A stretch of 64,000 nucleotides of DNA from Chryseobacterium gleum (GCA_945874695.1 CAMCHP010000004.1:1-64000); one strand, 5' to 3'; positions 53,411 through 62,542 are shown, counted from the stretch's first letter. Notes: generated by a model from the letters alone, not told the origin. Numbers and translations: made by a program.

Positions 53411-54997
53411 CTAATTTTCAATGATCCAGTCTACTTCCAAGTCCCAATTCGAGCGCACTTGAATGGGTTCAGCGAGGTTCACTACCCCTTCGGGCTGCGC
53501 ACCTTGCGCGTAATTCGCCGGGTCCCATGCTCCATTTTCGTTGGCATCGTAAACCAAACGCACACGATATGTAGCAGGCAGTAAGCGTTCAAATTGGCAG
53601 GTGCGATCTTGGGTGATTTCGACCTTGCGGTCGGATGACACCTGCCCTTCACGGTATAACTCAAGAAAACATTTCACATTGGGCTGAACGCCGTTCAATC
53701 GGATGATTACTTTGCCATAATGCGCCGTCGGATGGGCTTTAAACTTCCATACCAAACTGTCGTTTTGCCAACCTTCACGGCTCGTAACCGCTCCCGGATC
53801 GAGCAACACACGATAGCTACCTCCATCCTCCAACCCAAACAACCATTGTAAATCAAACGGTGAACGCTGGGAAGCAACAAATGGAATTGCAGGTAACAAA
53901 ATACTATCACGATACAATTGGATGCGCGCTGTATCGATCGTTGCAATGGGGCGAACAAATGCGAGTCTCAACGTATCATCAGCACTGACTGTAGCGGGTA
54001 ACTTTGAACGAAACCCCAGCTTCTTTTTACCAACGACAAAAGCTTCGGCCAACAACGTGTCACGGCGCTCACCAGCTTCGAAGAACCACGAAAACTCCTG
54101 GCCATCGCGTCGATCTACCCAGGCGAACAACGAGTCGGGGGGCATAAAATATACGTGTTGACCCCGAGTTGTGTCGCTCGCCACAAGGCGTACATCGCTG
54201 CGGTAATCACCCTGGATCTGGATTCTCAAAAAACCTGAGCTGTCAGCCGAGTAGTTTTGAATGAACACAGTGCTATCGCGCTCTTGGCTTAAGCGCAGTG
54301 TGGGAATTTGCAATGAATCGCCGCGATTGTAGGGTTGAATGGGCTCAGGCAAAAACGCAATGCGCTCAGTGGGGTCATCAAAGAGGTAGTTCAGATTACT
54401 CTCTTCAAGCGCAAACAAGCGGTAATCGCCCGCAGCCAAATAGTCAAATTGGAAGAAACCGTCTTCACCGCTTCGAGCAACGTAATAGGGTTTTTCGACC
54501 CGCGGCACACTGTCTGCCAAGTTCCTGTGGAGCATCACCCGCACGCCTTTCAATGGCGCTCCTGTATAAGCATCGACCACCTTTCCTGCGTACACCAAAC
54601 TATCGAGTGTACTTCCCGTCGAAAAAACATAAACCACGGTGGCCGCATTGCCTTCTGAATAATCCTTAATGCCTTCACCGAAATTCAACGTGTAGGTCAC
54701 ATCGGGTAATAGCGCCTCCATGAAGGTAATTTCAACACCGCGCTTCTTGAGTTTAATTTCTGGCCGCTCGCGCAACGGCGGAGACACTACCAACTGGTTG
54801 TAAATATCAGCAAGCTGAACATACTCATCAAAGCTGAGATACACCGAAGTGGCTTTGAAGTTCACACTCTCATTGGGCGGATCTACAGCAAGTAATTGCG
54901 GGGGATCAAGGTCGCGCTCGCCCCCATCTGGCGGAACAATTTTCGCGCAAGCCAACAGGCCTACTGCGAGCAACAAATAACCGATAACGCGCATCAT
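53411..54997 (-). CDS. Ig-like (SbsA/BIG_5-like) domain lipoprotein
   Basis: A 528-residue lipoprotein; the signal MMRVIGYLLLAVGLLACAKIVPPDGG has a lipobox LLAC (Cys17). Residues 33-125 fit a bacterial Ig-like domain (PPQLLAVDPPNESVNFKATSVYLSFDEYV), and about residue 137 onward matches a second, carboxypeptidase-like regulatory beta domain (VYAGKVVDAYTGAPLKGVRVMLH). Further beta segments fill the remainder. In Bacteroidota it often lies beside GAF or ComF genes. It overlaps the fRMsr gene by 4 nt, so it is translationally coupled. A surface or periplasmic role is likely; no catalytic site is visible. Confidence 0.78.
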   Translation of the reverse strand: MMRVIGYLLLAVGLLACAKIVPPDGGERDLDPPQLLAVDPPNESVNFKATSVYLSFDEYVQLADIYNQLVVSPPLRERPEIKLKKRGVEITFMEALLPDVTYTLNFGEGIKDYSEGNAATVVYVFSTGSTLDSLVYAGKVVDAYTGAPLKGVRVMLHRNLADSVPRVEKPYYVARSGEDGFFQFDYLAAGDYRLFALEESNLNYLFDDPTERIAFLPEPIQPYNRGDSLQIPTLRLSQERDSTVFIQNYSADSSGFLRIQIQGDYRSDVRLVASDTTRGQHVYFMPPDSLFAWVDRRDGQEFSWFFEAGERRDTLLAEAFVVGKKKLGFRSKLPATVSADDTLRLAFVRPIATIDTARIQLYRDSILLPAIPFVASQRSPFDLQWLFGLEDGGSYRVLLDPGAVTSREGWQNDSLVWKFKAHPTAHYGKVIIRLNGVQPNVKCFLELYREGQVSSDRKVEITQDRTCQFERLLPATYRVRLVYDANENGAWDPANYAQGAQPEGVVNLAEPIQVRSNWDLEVDWIIEN

Positions 54998-55479
54998 AAA
55001 TGGGCCTCCACAACCTTTACTATGCGCTCCAAACCCACTCGATCGGTGTCATCAAAGTCATCTAAAACATCACTATCGACATCGAGCACGCCTACCACTT
55101 CGCCTGAACGATCTCGCAGTGGCACCACAATTTCAGAGCGACTTGCACTGCTGCAAGCAACATGTCCTGGAAATGCATCTACATCAGGCACGAGCACTGT
55201 TTCATTCTGCTCCCAAGCTGCCGCGCAAACGCCTTTCCCGCGATAGAGTCGCGTACAAGCGACTGTTCCCTGAAAAGGCCCCAGTACGAGCACATCTTGA
55301 TCAAGCATGTAAAAACCGACCCAAAAAAAGCCGAAGATCTCTTTCAAGGCCGCTGCTGTGTTGGCCAAATTTGCAATACGATTGGGCTCTCCTTGCAGCA
55401 AAGCTGCTATTTGAAGTTCGGCTAGCCTGTATTTTTCGGCTTTGTCCAGATTTCGGGCGATGGTCACATTTTCGTGCAT
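54994..55479 (-). CDS. msrC: free methionine-(R)-sulfoxide reductase (GAF domain)
   Basis: A 161-residue GAF-fold enzyme reducing free L-methionine-(R)-sulfoxide. The three conserved Cys of the family are at Cys75, Cys85 and Cys109, in GTVACTRLYRGKGVCAAAWE and FPGHVACSSASRSEIVVPL; the spacing (10 and 24) equals that of the characterised enzyme (Cys84, 94, 118 in E. coli). An oxidative-stress repair role in the cytoplasm is likely. It lies upstream of and overlaps the Ig-like lipoprotein gene by 4 nt, and follows the ComF gene by 24 nt. Length is normal. Confidence 0.9.
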   Translation of the reverse strand: MHENVTIARNLDKAEKYRLAELQIAALLQGEPNRIANLANTAAALKEIFGFFWVGFYMLDQDVLVLGPFQGTVACTRLYRGKGVCAAAWEQNETVLVPDVDAFPGHVACSSASRSEIVVPLRDRSGEVVGVLDVDSDVLDDFDDTDRVGLERIVKVVEAHL

Positions 55480-55503
55480 GTCACAAAGATAAACGGTTTC
55501 GAT

Positions 55504-56190
55504 TCAGAATAGGCGTTCAGCGTAGGCAAGGGAAGCTATAGACAAATAGTTGCTGCCCTCTTCCAAGAGCAGCGATCCACATGCTTCAATCGTCGCGCCG
55601 GTGGTTATCACATCGTCGACAAGGCAGAAATGCTGTGCTTTTTGGCTCTGAAGGTTTGTTCGCCGATAACCCGTCTGAATTTGCTCCCAGCGGTCAGTAC
55701 GGCCCAGCTTGGTCAACGAAGTGCGGTGTTCGACGCGTTCAAGGAGGTTATTCACCACTGGCACCCGCAGCACATCGGCCATACCTAGCGCAATGAGCTC
55801 TGCCTGATTGTACCCGCGAACTTTGAGTTTCTTCGGATGCAAAGGCACAGGAACAAGTACATCAGGATGTACGTGGGTTTCAATTTTCACCAACTCCAGC
55901 GCAAATCGACGTCCCATCTCCCGCACAAGTTCAGGATCACCCCCGTATTTCAGGTTGTGCAGCAAGTCGCGTGCGCGGTTGTCTTTCCGAAAACGCAACC
56001 ACGCATAAGCCCCAACCAAAGGCAAACGCCCCCAAAATACTTTCTCTACAAATTGCGGGCCAACTGGCAGCAGCGCCCGCGGCAAATCCATTTCGCAATT
56101 CAAGCAAATGGAGCGCCCCGGCGGCGGCACATCGAGCGAACAGCTAACGCACACTTTCGGGAAAAACAATTGAATGACCTCTTTCACCAT
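55504..56190 (-). CDS. ComF family / phosphoribosyltransferase-like protein
   Basis: A 228-residue protein. The N-terminus has a zinc-ribbon with Cys14-x2-Cys17 and Cys29-x2-Cys32. The phosphoribosyltransferase domain runs in the C-terminal part, with the PRPP loop LVDDVITTGATIEACG near residue 195, and a DNA/ligand loop PVPLHPKKLKVRGYNQAELIALG. ComF proteins are required for DNA uptake or recombination in naturally competent bacteria and are widespread elsewhere; here a purine/pyrimidine-related transferase is also possible. No other competence gene is beside it. Confidence 0.88.
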   Translation of the reverse strand: MVKEVIQLFFPKVCVSCSLDVPPPGRSICLNCEMDLPRALLPVGPQFVEKVFWGRLPLVGAYAWLRFRKDNRARDLLHNLKYGGDPELVREMGRRFALELVKIETHVHPDVLVPVPLHPKKLKVRGYNQAELIALGMADVLRVPVVNNLLERVEHRTSLTKLGRTDRWEQIQTGYRRTNLQSQKAQHFCLVDDVITTGATIEACGSLLLEEGSNYLSIASLAYAERLF

Positions 56191-56274
56191 GCGGCGAAAC
56201 TAAACAAGTCAGCCGCTCACTCCATCGGCAAATTCACAAGTGTTGACCTATTCTTTACCCGCGTACTAATTTGA

Positions 56275-56652
56275 TCACTTTTCCGAAGTGGCCATGCCCA
56301 AAATAAAGAGGAGGGCAGCTAATCCGAACACGAAAAAAGTAAGCGTGCTGCCGAAGAACAATCCAACAACAACCGCAAAAGCCATGGTCAACCTTCCAAA
56401 AGTGTACCAACGCTCAGCAAGACCAAGCACTCTGAACCGGGTCAACAACAATACGTTCCAAAGAACCCAGCCTGTGAGCCCCATCAACAAAATGTAACTT
56501 CCATAGGGCCAATGCTGAAACCGAAATAAAAAACCAAGCACGAGTATAGCCGCAACGGCTAAACGCAAGTGTTTAAAGGGTTGTTCGTTGAGATCCTTCG
56601 CTGCCTCATCAGGTGAAAAATCAAGCGGATCGTCATTCGAAGTTTGGTTCAC
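56275..56652 (-). CDS. small membrane protein with GldL-like HWPxG motif
   Basis: About 125 residues from GTG 56652; an upstream TTG/ATG start is possible. It has about four hydrophobic helices. The segment FLFRFQHWPYGSYILLMG resembles the N-terminal transmembrane hairpin of the gliding motility/T9SS motor protein GldL (motif HWPxG). It is much shorter than GldL and lacks its long cytoplasmic domain, so it is at most a partial relative. A homologous small family of unknown function exists in Bacteroidota. It is divergent from the DUF72 gene with an 80-nt gap. Confidence 0.6.
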   Translation of the reverse strand: MNQTSNDDPLDFSPDEAAKDLNEQPFKHLRLAVAAILVLGFLFRFQHWPYGSYILLMGLTGWVLWNVLLLTRFRVLGLAERWYTFGRLTMAFAVVVGLFFGSTLTFFVFGLAALLFILGMATSEK

Positions 56653-56732
56653 GCGTGCAAGTCTTTGCCTCGAAGGTACAAAGCACTGCACGAAGTACTG
56701 AATCGCGGGGTGTTTTTTCAGAACTTTACCTG

Positions 56733-57629
56733 GTGAAGTATGGCAAATTAGAAACAGTCGACGGCTTGGATTTCACCCTTCCGGGCGATCATAAGCAAAC
56801 CCTGCGGGTACTTTCGGGCGATCGCCCGGATGATTTCGCCGTACGCATTGGCGGCACGATGTGGAACATTCCAGCATGGAAGGGAAAGATTTTTCCGAGT
56901 AAAACGCCCGTTAAGTCGTTTCCTCTGTTGTACGGCAAACACTTCGACACGCTGGAATTGAATGCGACGCATTACCGCATCCATCCACCTGAAACCCTGC
57001 AAAAATGGGCGAGTTACGTCGGCGATGAATTTCGATTTTGCCCCAAATTTCCGCAATTGATCACGCACTTTCGGCGCTTCAACAACTGCACCGGGCTCAC
57101 CGATGAGTTTATTGCCGCATTGCTTGCGTTGGAGCATAAATTGGGTCCGTCATTTATTCAATTGCCGCCCAATTTCGGATTGAACAGCGCCCAAGTGCTC
57201 CTTGATTATCTTATGCAATGGCCGCGTGAGTTGCCCTTGGCCATCGAATTCCGCCATCCTGATTGGTTCACCCCTGCGTTAGCTGCCGAGCAGGTATGGC
57301 AGGCGATGGAAGCTTTGGGTATTGGTGCGGTGATCTCTGACACGGCCGGACGGCGGGATGCCGTGCACATGCGCTGCACCGCGCCATTTTTGGTGCTGCG
57401 TTTTGGCGGCAACAACCTCCATCCGAGCGATAGCGAGCGCATAAAAACCTGGATTGATCGCATCGACGCTTGGCATCAGCGGGGCCTTCGCGAGGTGTAT
57501 GTTTTGATTCACCAGCCTGATAGCGTGAATACACCTGAAACTGCGCGTGATTTTGGTTTAGCGCTAAACGCGCGGATGGGCGTCGCGGTGAAAACCCCGC
57601 AACTCCTCACCCCACACGAACTTTTTTAG
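56733..57629 (+). CDS. DUF72 family protein
   Basis: About 298 residues from GTG 56733. The longer frame from 56613 is unlikely, since homologs open near KYGKLETVDGLDFTLPGDH. A TIM-barrel-like DUF72 layout shows: VRIGGTMWNIPAWKGKIFP, LELNATHYRIHPPETLQKWA, FRFCPKFPQLITH, and near the C-terminus REVYVLIHQPD. The motif FxxxPKFxxxITH is typical. DUF72 function is unknown (a structural link to endonuclease-like TIM barrels has been suggested). The gene is convergent with secA, ending 7 nt from its stop. A hairpin repeat lies at 56812-56832. Confidence 0.85.
   Translation: MKYGKLETVDGLDFTLPGDHKQTLRVLSGDRPDDFAVRIGGTMWNIPAWKGKIFPSKTPVKSFPLLYGKHFDTLELNATHYRIHPPETLQKWASYVGDEFRFCPKFPQLITHFRRFNNCTGLTDEFIAALLALEHKLGPSFIQLPPNFGLNSAQVLLDYLMQWPRELPLAIEFRHPDWFTPALAAEQVWQAMEALGIGAVISDTAGRRDAVHMRCTAPFLVLRFGGNNLHPSDSERIKTWIDRIDAWHQRGLREVYVLIHQPDSVNTPETARDFGLALNARMGVAVKTPQLLTPHELF
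56812..56832 (-). repeat. CATC-hairpin repeat copy 13 (loop GATC)
   Basis: Leader CATC, stem CGGGC/GCCCG, loop GATC, then AAA. Antisense in the DUF72 gene, read as LSGDRPDD. The loop ends in C rather than A. Confidence 0.65.
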
Positions 57630-57636
57630 CGAGCGA

Positions 57637-60600
57637 TCACGACTCGATGCCGTGGCACTGCTTGTATTTTTTACCCGAACCGCAAGGACAAGGATCGTTT
57701 CGTCCGATCGTTTTATCGGCTTTACGCGGTTGAACAACGGCTTGGCGTTGCCCCACGTTTTGAGCCGCTTGGCGCATTTGATTTGACGCTTGCGCGATGT
57801 TCTCAACGCCATCTTTGTTGGTTTGCAACTTCGCGTCATCAGGACGTTGCGGCGATTGCGCACGGCGTACACTGTCGGTTCGCGCTGGTAATTGCGCCTT
57901 CATCAAGAAAGAAGCAATTTCAACATTAAGTTTGCTGAGCATTGCGCTAAACAACTGGTACGATTCAAACTTGTAGATGAGCAGCGGATCTTTCTGTTCG
58001 AAACGCGCGTGCTGCACGTTGGTGCGCAAGTCATCCATTGACCGCAGGTGTTCTTTCCATGCGTTGTCGAGCATCGAGAGCACCACGTTTTTCTCAAGGG
58101 CGTTGATCAACTCCTTGCCTTGGCTTGTGTACGACTTTTCGATGTCGGCAATGATATTGAGCACGCGGAGTCCGTCAGAGAAAGGCACCGACATGTTGGC
58201 GTATTCGTTGCGCGCATCTTCGTAAACCTGTTGAATGACTGGGTATGCTTCTTGGGCCAGTTGGTTCAACTTGCGGCGGTAGTGCTCATCGGCTTGTTGG
58301 TACAAGGTGAGAACCAATTGATCAGCTTGCGCACTCATGAAGGTTGCTTCACTGAAGGGCGAATCGATACCAAAGTTCTTGAGCACTTCAAAACGGAATC
58401 CATCGAAGTCTTTCCCTGCATGGAAGCCCGTAACGGTTGCTTCAGAGAGGTCATAGAACATGTTGGCCACATCGAGCTTCAATCGCTCACCGAACAACGC
58501 GTGACGGCGGCGGCGATACACCACTTCACGTTGCGAGTTCATGACATCATCATACTCGAGTAGGCGCTTTCGGATGCCGAAGTTATTTTCTTCAACCTTC
58601 TTCTGAGCACGTTCGATCGATTTGGTGATCATGGAGTGTTGAATCACCTCACCTTCTTTGATGCCCATGCGATCCATCAGTTTGGCGATGCGGTCAGAGC
58701 CAAAGAGGCGCATCAAGTCATCTTCAAGCGACACGTAGAACTGGCTGCTTCCGGGGTCACCTTGTCGGCCTGATCGTCCGCGCAATTGGCGGTCAACCCG
58801 GCGAGAATCATGGCGTTCAGTACCGATAATTGCCAAACCACCCGCCGCTTTCACTTCAGGTGTGAGTTTAATATCAGTACCCCGACCGGCCATGTTGGTT
58901 GCGATTGTGATCACCCCGGGGCGACCTGCTTCGGCAACAATCTCTGCTTCGCGTTGGTGCAATTTCGCATTGAGTACTTGGTGTTCAACCTTGCGAATGT
59001 TGAGCATTTTCGAGAGAAGTTCAGACACTTCGACCGTTGTAGTACCCACGAGCACTGGTCTTCCAGCCTCACGCAACTTCACGATATCATCGATCACCGC
59101 GTTGTACTTTTCGCGCTTCGTTCTGAAAACCAAATCTTGCTCATCATTCCGTTGAATTGGGCGATTGGTCGGAATGATCATGACATCAAGCTTGTAGATG
59201 TCCCACAATTCTTGTGCTTCGGTTTCAGCGGTACCGGTCATACCTGCCAACTTGTGGTACATGCGGAAATAGTTCTGCAGTGTAACTGTGGCGTAGGTTT
59301 GCGTTGCCGCTTCAACCCGCACGTTTTCTTTGGCTTCAATGGCTTGGTGCAAACCGTCAGAATAGCGGCGGCCATCCATGATACGGCCGGTTTGCTCGTC
59401 AACGATTTTCACTTTATTCTCCATCACCACGTAATCAACATCCTTTTCGAAAAGCGCATAGGCTTTGAGCAGCTGGTTGATGGTGTGAATTCGCGCAGAC
59501 TTTACTGTAAAATCTTGAATGAGTTCTTCTTTTCGCTTGAGTTTTTCGTCGTCAGTGCCTGCGCTTTGATCAACGGCAACAAGTTCGGTAGCGAGATCAG
59601 GGAGGGCGAAGAAGTTCTCATCTTCCATGTTTTTGGAAATGAGGTTGAGCCCCTTCTCGGTGAGTTCAATTTGATTGTTTTTCTCATCGATGACGAAGAA
59701 CAACTCTTGGTCGGCCTTCCACATTTCACGCTGGTTGTCAGCAAGATAGATAGCCTCTGTTTTGAGGAGGGTTTGTTTCATCCCTTCCTCGCTGAGGAAC
59801 TTAACGAGCGCCCGGTTTTTGGGCAAGCCTCGGTAGGCACGGTAGAGCGATAAACCACCTTCTTGGGCTTCGGCTTTGCCACCTTCGCCATCTTTCAATT
59901 TTTGTTTTGCTTCGGCGATAAACTGCGTAACTGCCTGTTTTTGGGCATTCACCAAAAGCTGCACTTTGGGTTTCAGCGCATCGTATTCTTGCTGATCACC
60001 ACGGGGTGTTGGTCCTGAAATGATGAGTGGCGTTCTTGCTTCATCAATCAACACTGAATCGACCTCATCGACAATGGCAAAATGGTGTTTACGTTGCACG
60101 AGGTGCGACGGATCACCTGCCATGTTGTCACGCAAGTAATCAAAACCAAATTCGTTGTTTGTACCGTAGGTTATGTCTGCCAAATAGGCATTTCGACGGG
60201 CTTGGGTGTTGGGTTGATGCTTATCGATGCAATCAACGCGCAAACCGTGAAACTGGAAGAGTGGTCCCATCCATTCCGAGTCGCGTCGTGCGAGGTAATC
60301 GTTTACTGTGACCAAGTGCACGCCTTTGCCCGCGAGTGCATTGAGAAACACGGGGAGGGTCGCTACGAGTGTTTTACCTTCACCAGTTTGCATTTCGGCA
60401 ACTTTACCACGGTGGAGTGCGATACCTCCGATGAGTTGAACATCGTAGTGCACCATTTCCCAAACGACATCGGTTCCAGCGGCATTCCAGTGATTGTACC
60501 AAATGGCATCATCGCCTTGAATTTCTACACCGTTATTTCGAATGGCGAGTTCTTTGTCGAAATCGGTTGCGGTCACACGCAACATGCCTTCTTCACGCCA

Positions 60601-60975
60601 ACGGCGGGCGGTTTCTTTCACAATTGCAAACGCCTCGGGGAGGATGTCTTCGAGCGTTTTCTCGATTTGCTGGTTGATGTCTTTCTCCAGTTTATCAACC
60701 TGTTCGTAGATGGCCTCTTTGGTATCGAGTTCGTTATCTGACAAACTTTCAGCTTGAACTTTCAAATTGGCAACTTCGTCTTCAAGGGCGGCAGTTGATT
60801 TTTTAATTCTTGCTTTCAAATCTTGGGTGCGACGACGGAGGTCGTTTGCACTTTCTTTATGCAGATTTTCAAAGATGGCGTTGATGGCATCAACGATAGG
60901 CTGAACATCCTGAATGTCGCGTTGCGTCTTGTCTCCGAGGACTTTCTTCAGGATTTTACTAAGCGTGTTTAACAT
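57637..60975 (-). CDS. secA: preprotein translocase subunit SecA
   Basis: A 1112-residue ATPase motor of the Sec export pathway. Walker A is GEGKT at 198-202 (AEMQTGEGKTLVATLP), the DEVD box is in AIVDEVDSVLIDEARTPLIISG, and the C-terminal zinc tail is DPCPCGSGKKYKQCHG. The motor and preprotein-binding regions are intact (AGRGTDIKLTPEV; GRSGRQGDPGSSQFYVSLED). It is longer than E. coli SecA because of an insertion of about 90 residues before Walker A, as in other Bacteroidota. A TATTTTTG promoter element lies at 61021-61028, with a hairpin repeat between it and the start codon. Confidence 0.97.
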   Translation of the reverse strand: MLNTLSKILKKVLGDKTQRDIQDVQPIVDAINAIFENLHKESANDLRRRTQDLKARIKKSTAALEDEVANLKVQAESLSDNELDTKEAIYEQVDKLEKDINQQIEKTLEDILPEAFAIVKETARRWREEGMLRVTATDFDKELAIRNNGVEIQGDDAIWYNHWNAAGTDVVWEMVHYDVQLIGGIALHRGKVAEMQTGEGKTLVATLPVFLNALAGKGVHLVTVNDYLARRDSEWMGPLFQFHGLRVDCIDKHQPNTQARRNAYLADITYGTNNEFGFDYLRDNMAGDPSHLVQRKHHFAIVDEVDSVLIDEARTPLIISGPTPRGDQQEYDALKPKVQLLVNAQKQAVTQFIAEAKQKLKDGEGGKAEAQEGGLSLYRAYRGLPKNRALVKFLSEEGMKQTLLKTEAIYLADNQREMWKADQELFFVIDEKNNQIELTEKGLNLISKNMEDENFFALPDLATELVAVDQSAGTDDEKLKRKEELIQDFTVKSARIHTINQLLKAYALFEKDVDYVVMENKVKIVDEQTGRIMDGRRYSDGLHQAIEAKENVRVEAATQTYATVTLQNYFRMYHKLAGMTGTAETEAQELWDIYKLDVMIIPTNRPIQRNDEQDLVFRTKREKYNAVIDDIVKLREAGRPVLVGTTTVEVSELLSKMLNIRKVEHQVLNAKLHQREAEIVAEAGRPGVITIATNMAGRGTDIKLTPEVKAAGGLAIIGTERHDSRRVDRQLRGRSGRQGDPGSSQFYVSLEDDLMRLFGSDRIAKLMDRMGIKEGEVIQHSMITKSIERAQKKVEENNFGIRKRLLEYDDVMNSQREVVYRRRRHALFGERLKLDVANMFYDLSEATVTGFHAGKDFDGFRFEVLKNFGIDSPFSEATFMSAQADQLVLTLYQQADEHYRRKLNQLAQEAYPVIQQVYEDARNEYANMSVPFSDGLRVLNIIADIEKSYTSQGKELINALEKNVVLSMLDNAWKEHLRSMDDLRTNVQHARFEQKDPLLIYKFESYQLFSAMLSKLNVEIASFLMKAQLPARTDSVRRAQSPQRPDDAKLQTNKDGVENIAQASNQMRQAAQNVGQRQAVVQPRKADKTIGRNDPCPCGSGKKYKQCHGIES

Positions 60976-60994
60976 CTGTTTTGGTCTTGTTGGG

Positions 60995-61014
60995 CATCCG
61001 GCCGTTCAGGCCGA
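60995..61014 (+). repeat. CATC-hairpin repeat copy 14
   Basis: Leader CATC, stem CGGCC/GGCCG, loop GTTCA, then GA. It lies between the secA promoter element and start codon, so it would fall at the 5' end of the secA leader. The element is antisense to secA. Confidence 0.78.
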
Positions 61015-61020
61015 GAAAGG

Positions 61021-61028
61021 CAAAAATA
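61021..61028 (-). promoter_or_regulatory. -7 promoter element of secA
   Basis: TATTTTTG on the minus strand, an exact TAnnTTTG match, 45 nt upstream of the ATG. Confidence 0.45.
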
Positions 61029-61365
61029 CAACCTTCGGCGGGGGTAGCCGCATTGTTGAAGCGAAAATAGTGCCAAAAATTTGAGGTGATTTTGGGTGCT
61101 GACGGGGTTAATAACAAACCACAAAATTGAGAAAGTCAGACGGGCTAAAGGTTTCCAAAGGCCGTCCTACACCTGTGTTCAAAACTTCGAACGAATGTGG
61201 ATTGTTTAGGATTGACACGGGGGTGATTATTGCCAACTTTTGCAGGGTCGAAAGACACTGAAGACGCCAGATCAGCCCGTCGCCCATGAGGCCCTGATTA
61301 CCAGGGTCAACCAGACAATTTAGTAGTAACAGCAGAACGAAACGAGGTTCATAAACAACAGCGTA

Positions 61366-62418
61366 ATGGAGAACATCACCTCTACAAAAACCGAAAAGGA
61401 ACATCAAATGGCCATTGAAGAAGTGCTCCCGAAAAACACCACGGTGGAAGAACCGATTTTAACGGAGAACCCGAACCGTTTTGTCTTGTTCCCAATTGAG
61501 CATGACGACATTTGGTCGTTTTACAAAAAGTCAGAGGCGAGCTTTTGGACTGCGGAGGAGATTGACCTTGGCGCAGACCTCGTTGACTGGAACACCAAGT
61601 TGAATGATGACGAGCGTTACTTCGTGAAGCACATTTTGGCGTTTTTCGCAGCAAGCGATGGCATCGTGAACGAAAACTTGGCAGAGAATTTTGTTGCTGA
61701 GGTGCAATACACAGAGGCGAAGTTCTTCTACGGTTTCCAGATTATGATGGAGAACATCCACTCTGAGACTTACTCGTTGTTGATTGACACCTACATCAAA
61801 GACAATACCGAGAAAAAGCGCCTCTTCAACGCCATCGAGACCTTGGATTGTGTAAAAGAGAAGGCTGATTGGGCGTTGAACTGGATTAAGAAAGGCAGTT
61901 TCGCTGAGCGTTTGGTTGCCTTCGCGGCAGTGGAGGGTATTTTCTTCAGCGGTAGTTTTTGTTCGATCTTTTGGTTGAAGAAACGCGGATTGATGCCTGG
62001 ATTGAGTTTCTCAAACGAATTGATTTCACGTGACGAAGGCATGCACTGTGATTTCGCTTGTTTGCTCTACAACAACCACTTGGTGAATAAATTGCCAAAA
62101 AAGACCGTTGAGAACATTATCACTGCAGCTGTTGAAATTGAAAAAACATTCATCATTGACGCGCTACCTGTAAAGCTGATCGGAATGAACTCAGACCTCA
62201 TGTCGCAGTACATTGAGTTCGTGGCAGACCGCCTCTTGGTAGAGCTCGGAAACGATAAAGTGTACAACGTGAGCAATCCATTTGATTTTATGGATATGAT
62301 TTCACTACAAGGTAAAACCAACTTCTTTGAGAAGCGGGTTGCCGAATACCAGAAAGCCGGTGTAATGACCGGAGGCACGGCAGGCTCAGGAGAATTCACC
62401 ACCGACGAAGACTTCTAA
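61366..62418 (+). CDS. nrdB: ribonucleoside-diphosphate reductase beta subunit, class I
   Basis: A 350-residue di-iron protein of class I ribonucleotide reductase. ATG 61366 is used; MAIEEVL at 61408 is an alternative. Metal and radical residues are present: Asp67 in FWTAEEIDL, Glu118 in YTEAKFF, and Glu129, His132 and radical Tyr136 in [15 protein letters not shown]. The second half of the site is in EGIFFSGSF and [11 protein letters not shown]. It therefore appears to be a standard Tyr-radical enzyme. It is followed after 124 nt by nrdA; two hairpins lie in the gap, so the order nrdB-nrdA is an operon with an intercistronic processing or stability site. Confidence 0.96.
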   Translation: MENITSTKTEKEHQMAIEEVLPKNTTVEEPILTENPNRFVLFPIEHDDIWSFYKKSEASFWTAEEIDLGADLVDWNTKLNDDERYFVKHILAFFAASDGIVNENLAENFVAEVQYTEAKFFYGFQIMMENIHSETYSLLIDTYIKDNTEKKRLFNAIETLDCVKEKADWALNWIKKGSFAERLVAFAAVEGIFFSGSFCSIFWLKKRGLMPGLSFSNELISRDEGMHCDFACLLYNNHLVNKLPKKTVENIITAAVEIEKTFIIDALPVKLIGMNSDLMSQYIEFVADRLLVELGNDKVYNVSNPFDFMDMISLQGKTNFFEKRVAEYQKAGVMTGGTAGSGEFTTDEDF

Positions 62419-62464
62419 ACCGAGAGATACGCACCACACATTCATCTTTACCCGTTAAGCAATA

Positions 62465-62511
62465 CAACGTCTTTAGCACAGACGTTGCCGGGGGAACCTT
62501 CCCCCAAAAAA
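62465..62511 (+). other. tandem intercistronic hairpins between nrdB and nrdA
   Basis: Hairpin 1 is an 8-bp perfect stem CAACGTCT/AGACGTTG (62465-62487). Hairpin 2 is a 7-bp GGGGGAA/TTCCCCC stem (62490-62505), followed by six A rather than T residues. Without a T-run on the coding strand this is not a normal terminator; an mRNA stability or processing role is likelier. Confidence 0.6.
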
Positions 62512-62542
62512 TACTCGTAGAACCCCTTAAGAGAGAAGCCAT

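Larger units (their letters stand above)
60976..61365. other. 390-nt divergent intergenic region between secA and nrdB
   Basis: It holds hairpin repeat copy 14 (60995-61014), a minus-strand TATTTTTG secA promoter element (61021-61028) and a possible plus-strand nrd promoter (TTGAC at 61212, AACTTTTG at 61235, 18-nt spacing). A small CCCTG/CAGGG hairpin sits about 61291-61305 in the putative nrdB leader. I see no match to the NrdR box and no known riboswitch. The open frame of 99 codons on the minus strand here is not supported. Confidence 0.5.

Noticed and set aside
56613-56732. Upstream extension of the DUF72 frame
   Set aside because: It overlaps the divergent membrane-protein gene, and homologous starts lie at the KYGKLE segment.
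57345-57365. Near match to the repeat (GGATG preceded by GGCC and GGCGG) in the DUF72 gene
   Set aside because: The two sides do not pair as a 5-bp stem.
61030-61365. NrdR box or cobalamin riboswitch before nrdB
   Set aside because: No match to the NrdR box pattern and no recognisable B12-box; only generic small hairpins.
61108-61407. 99-codon minus-strand frame across the nrdB start
   Set aside because: Overlaps the nrdB N-terminus, no family resemblance, atypical residue composition.
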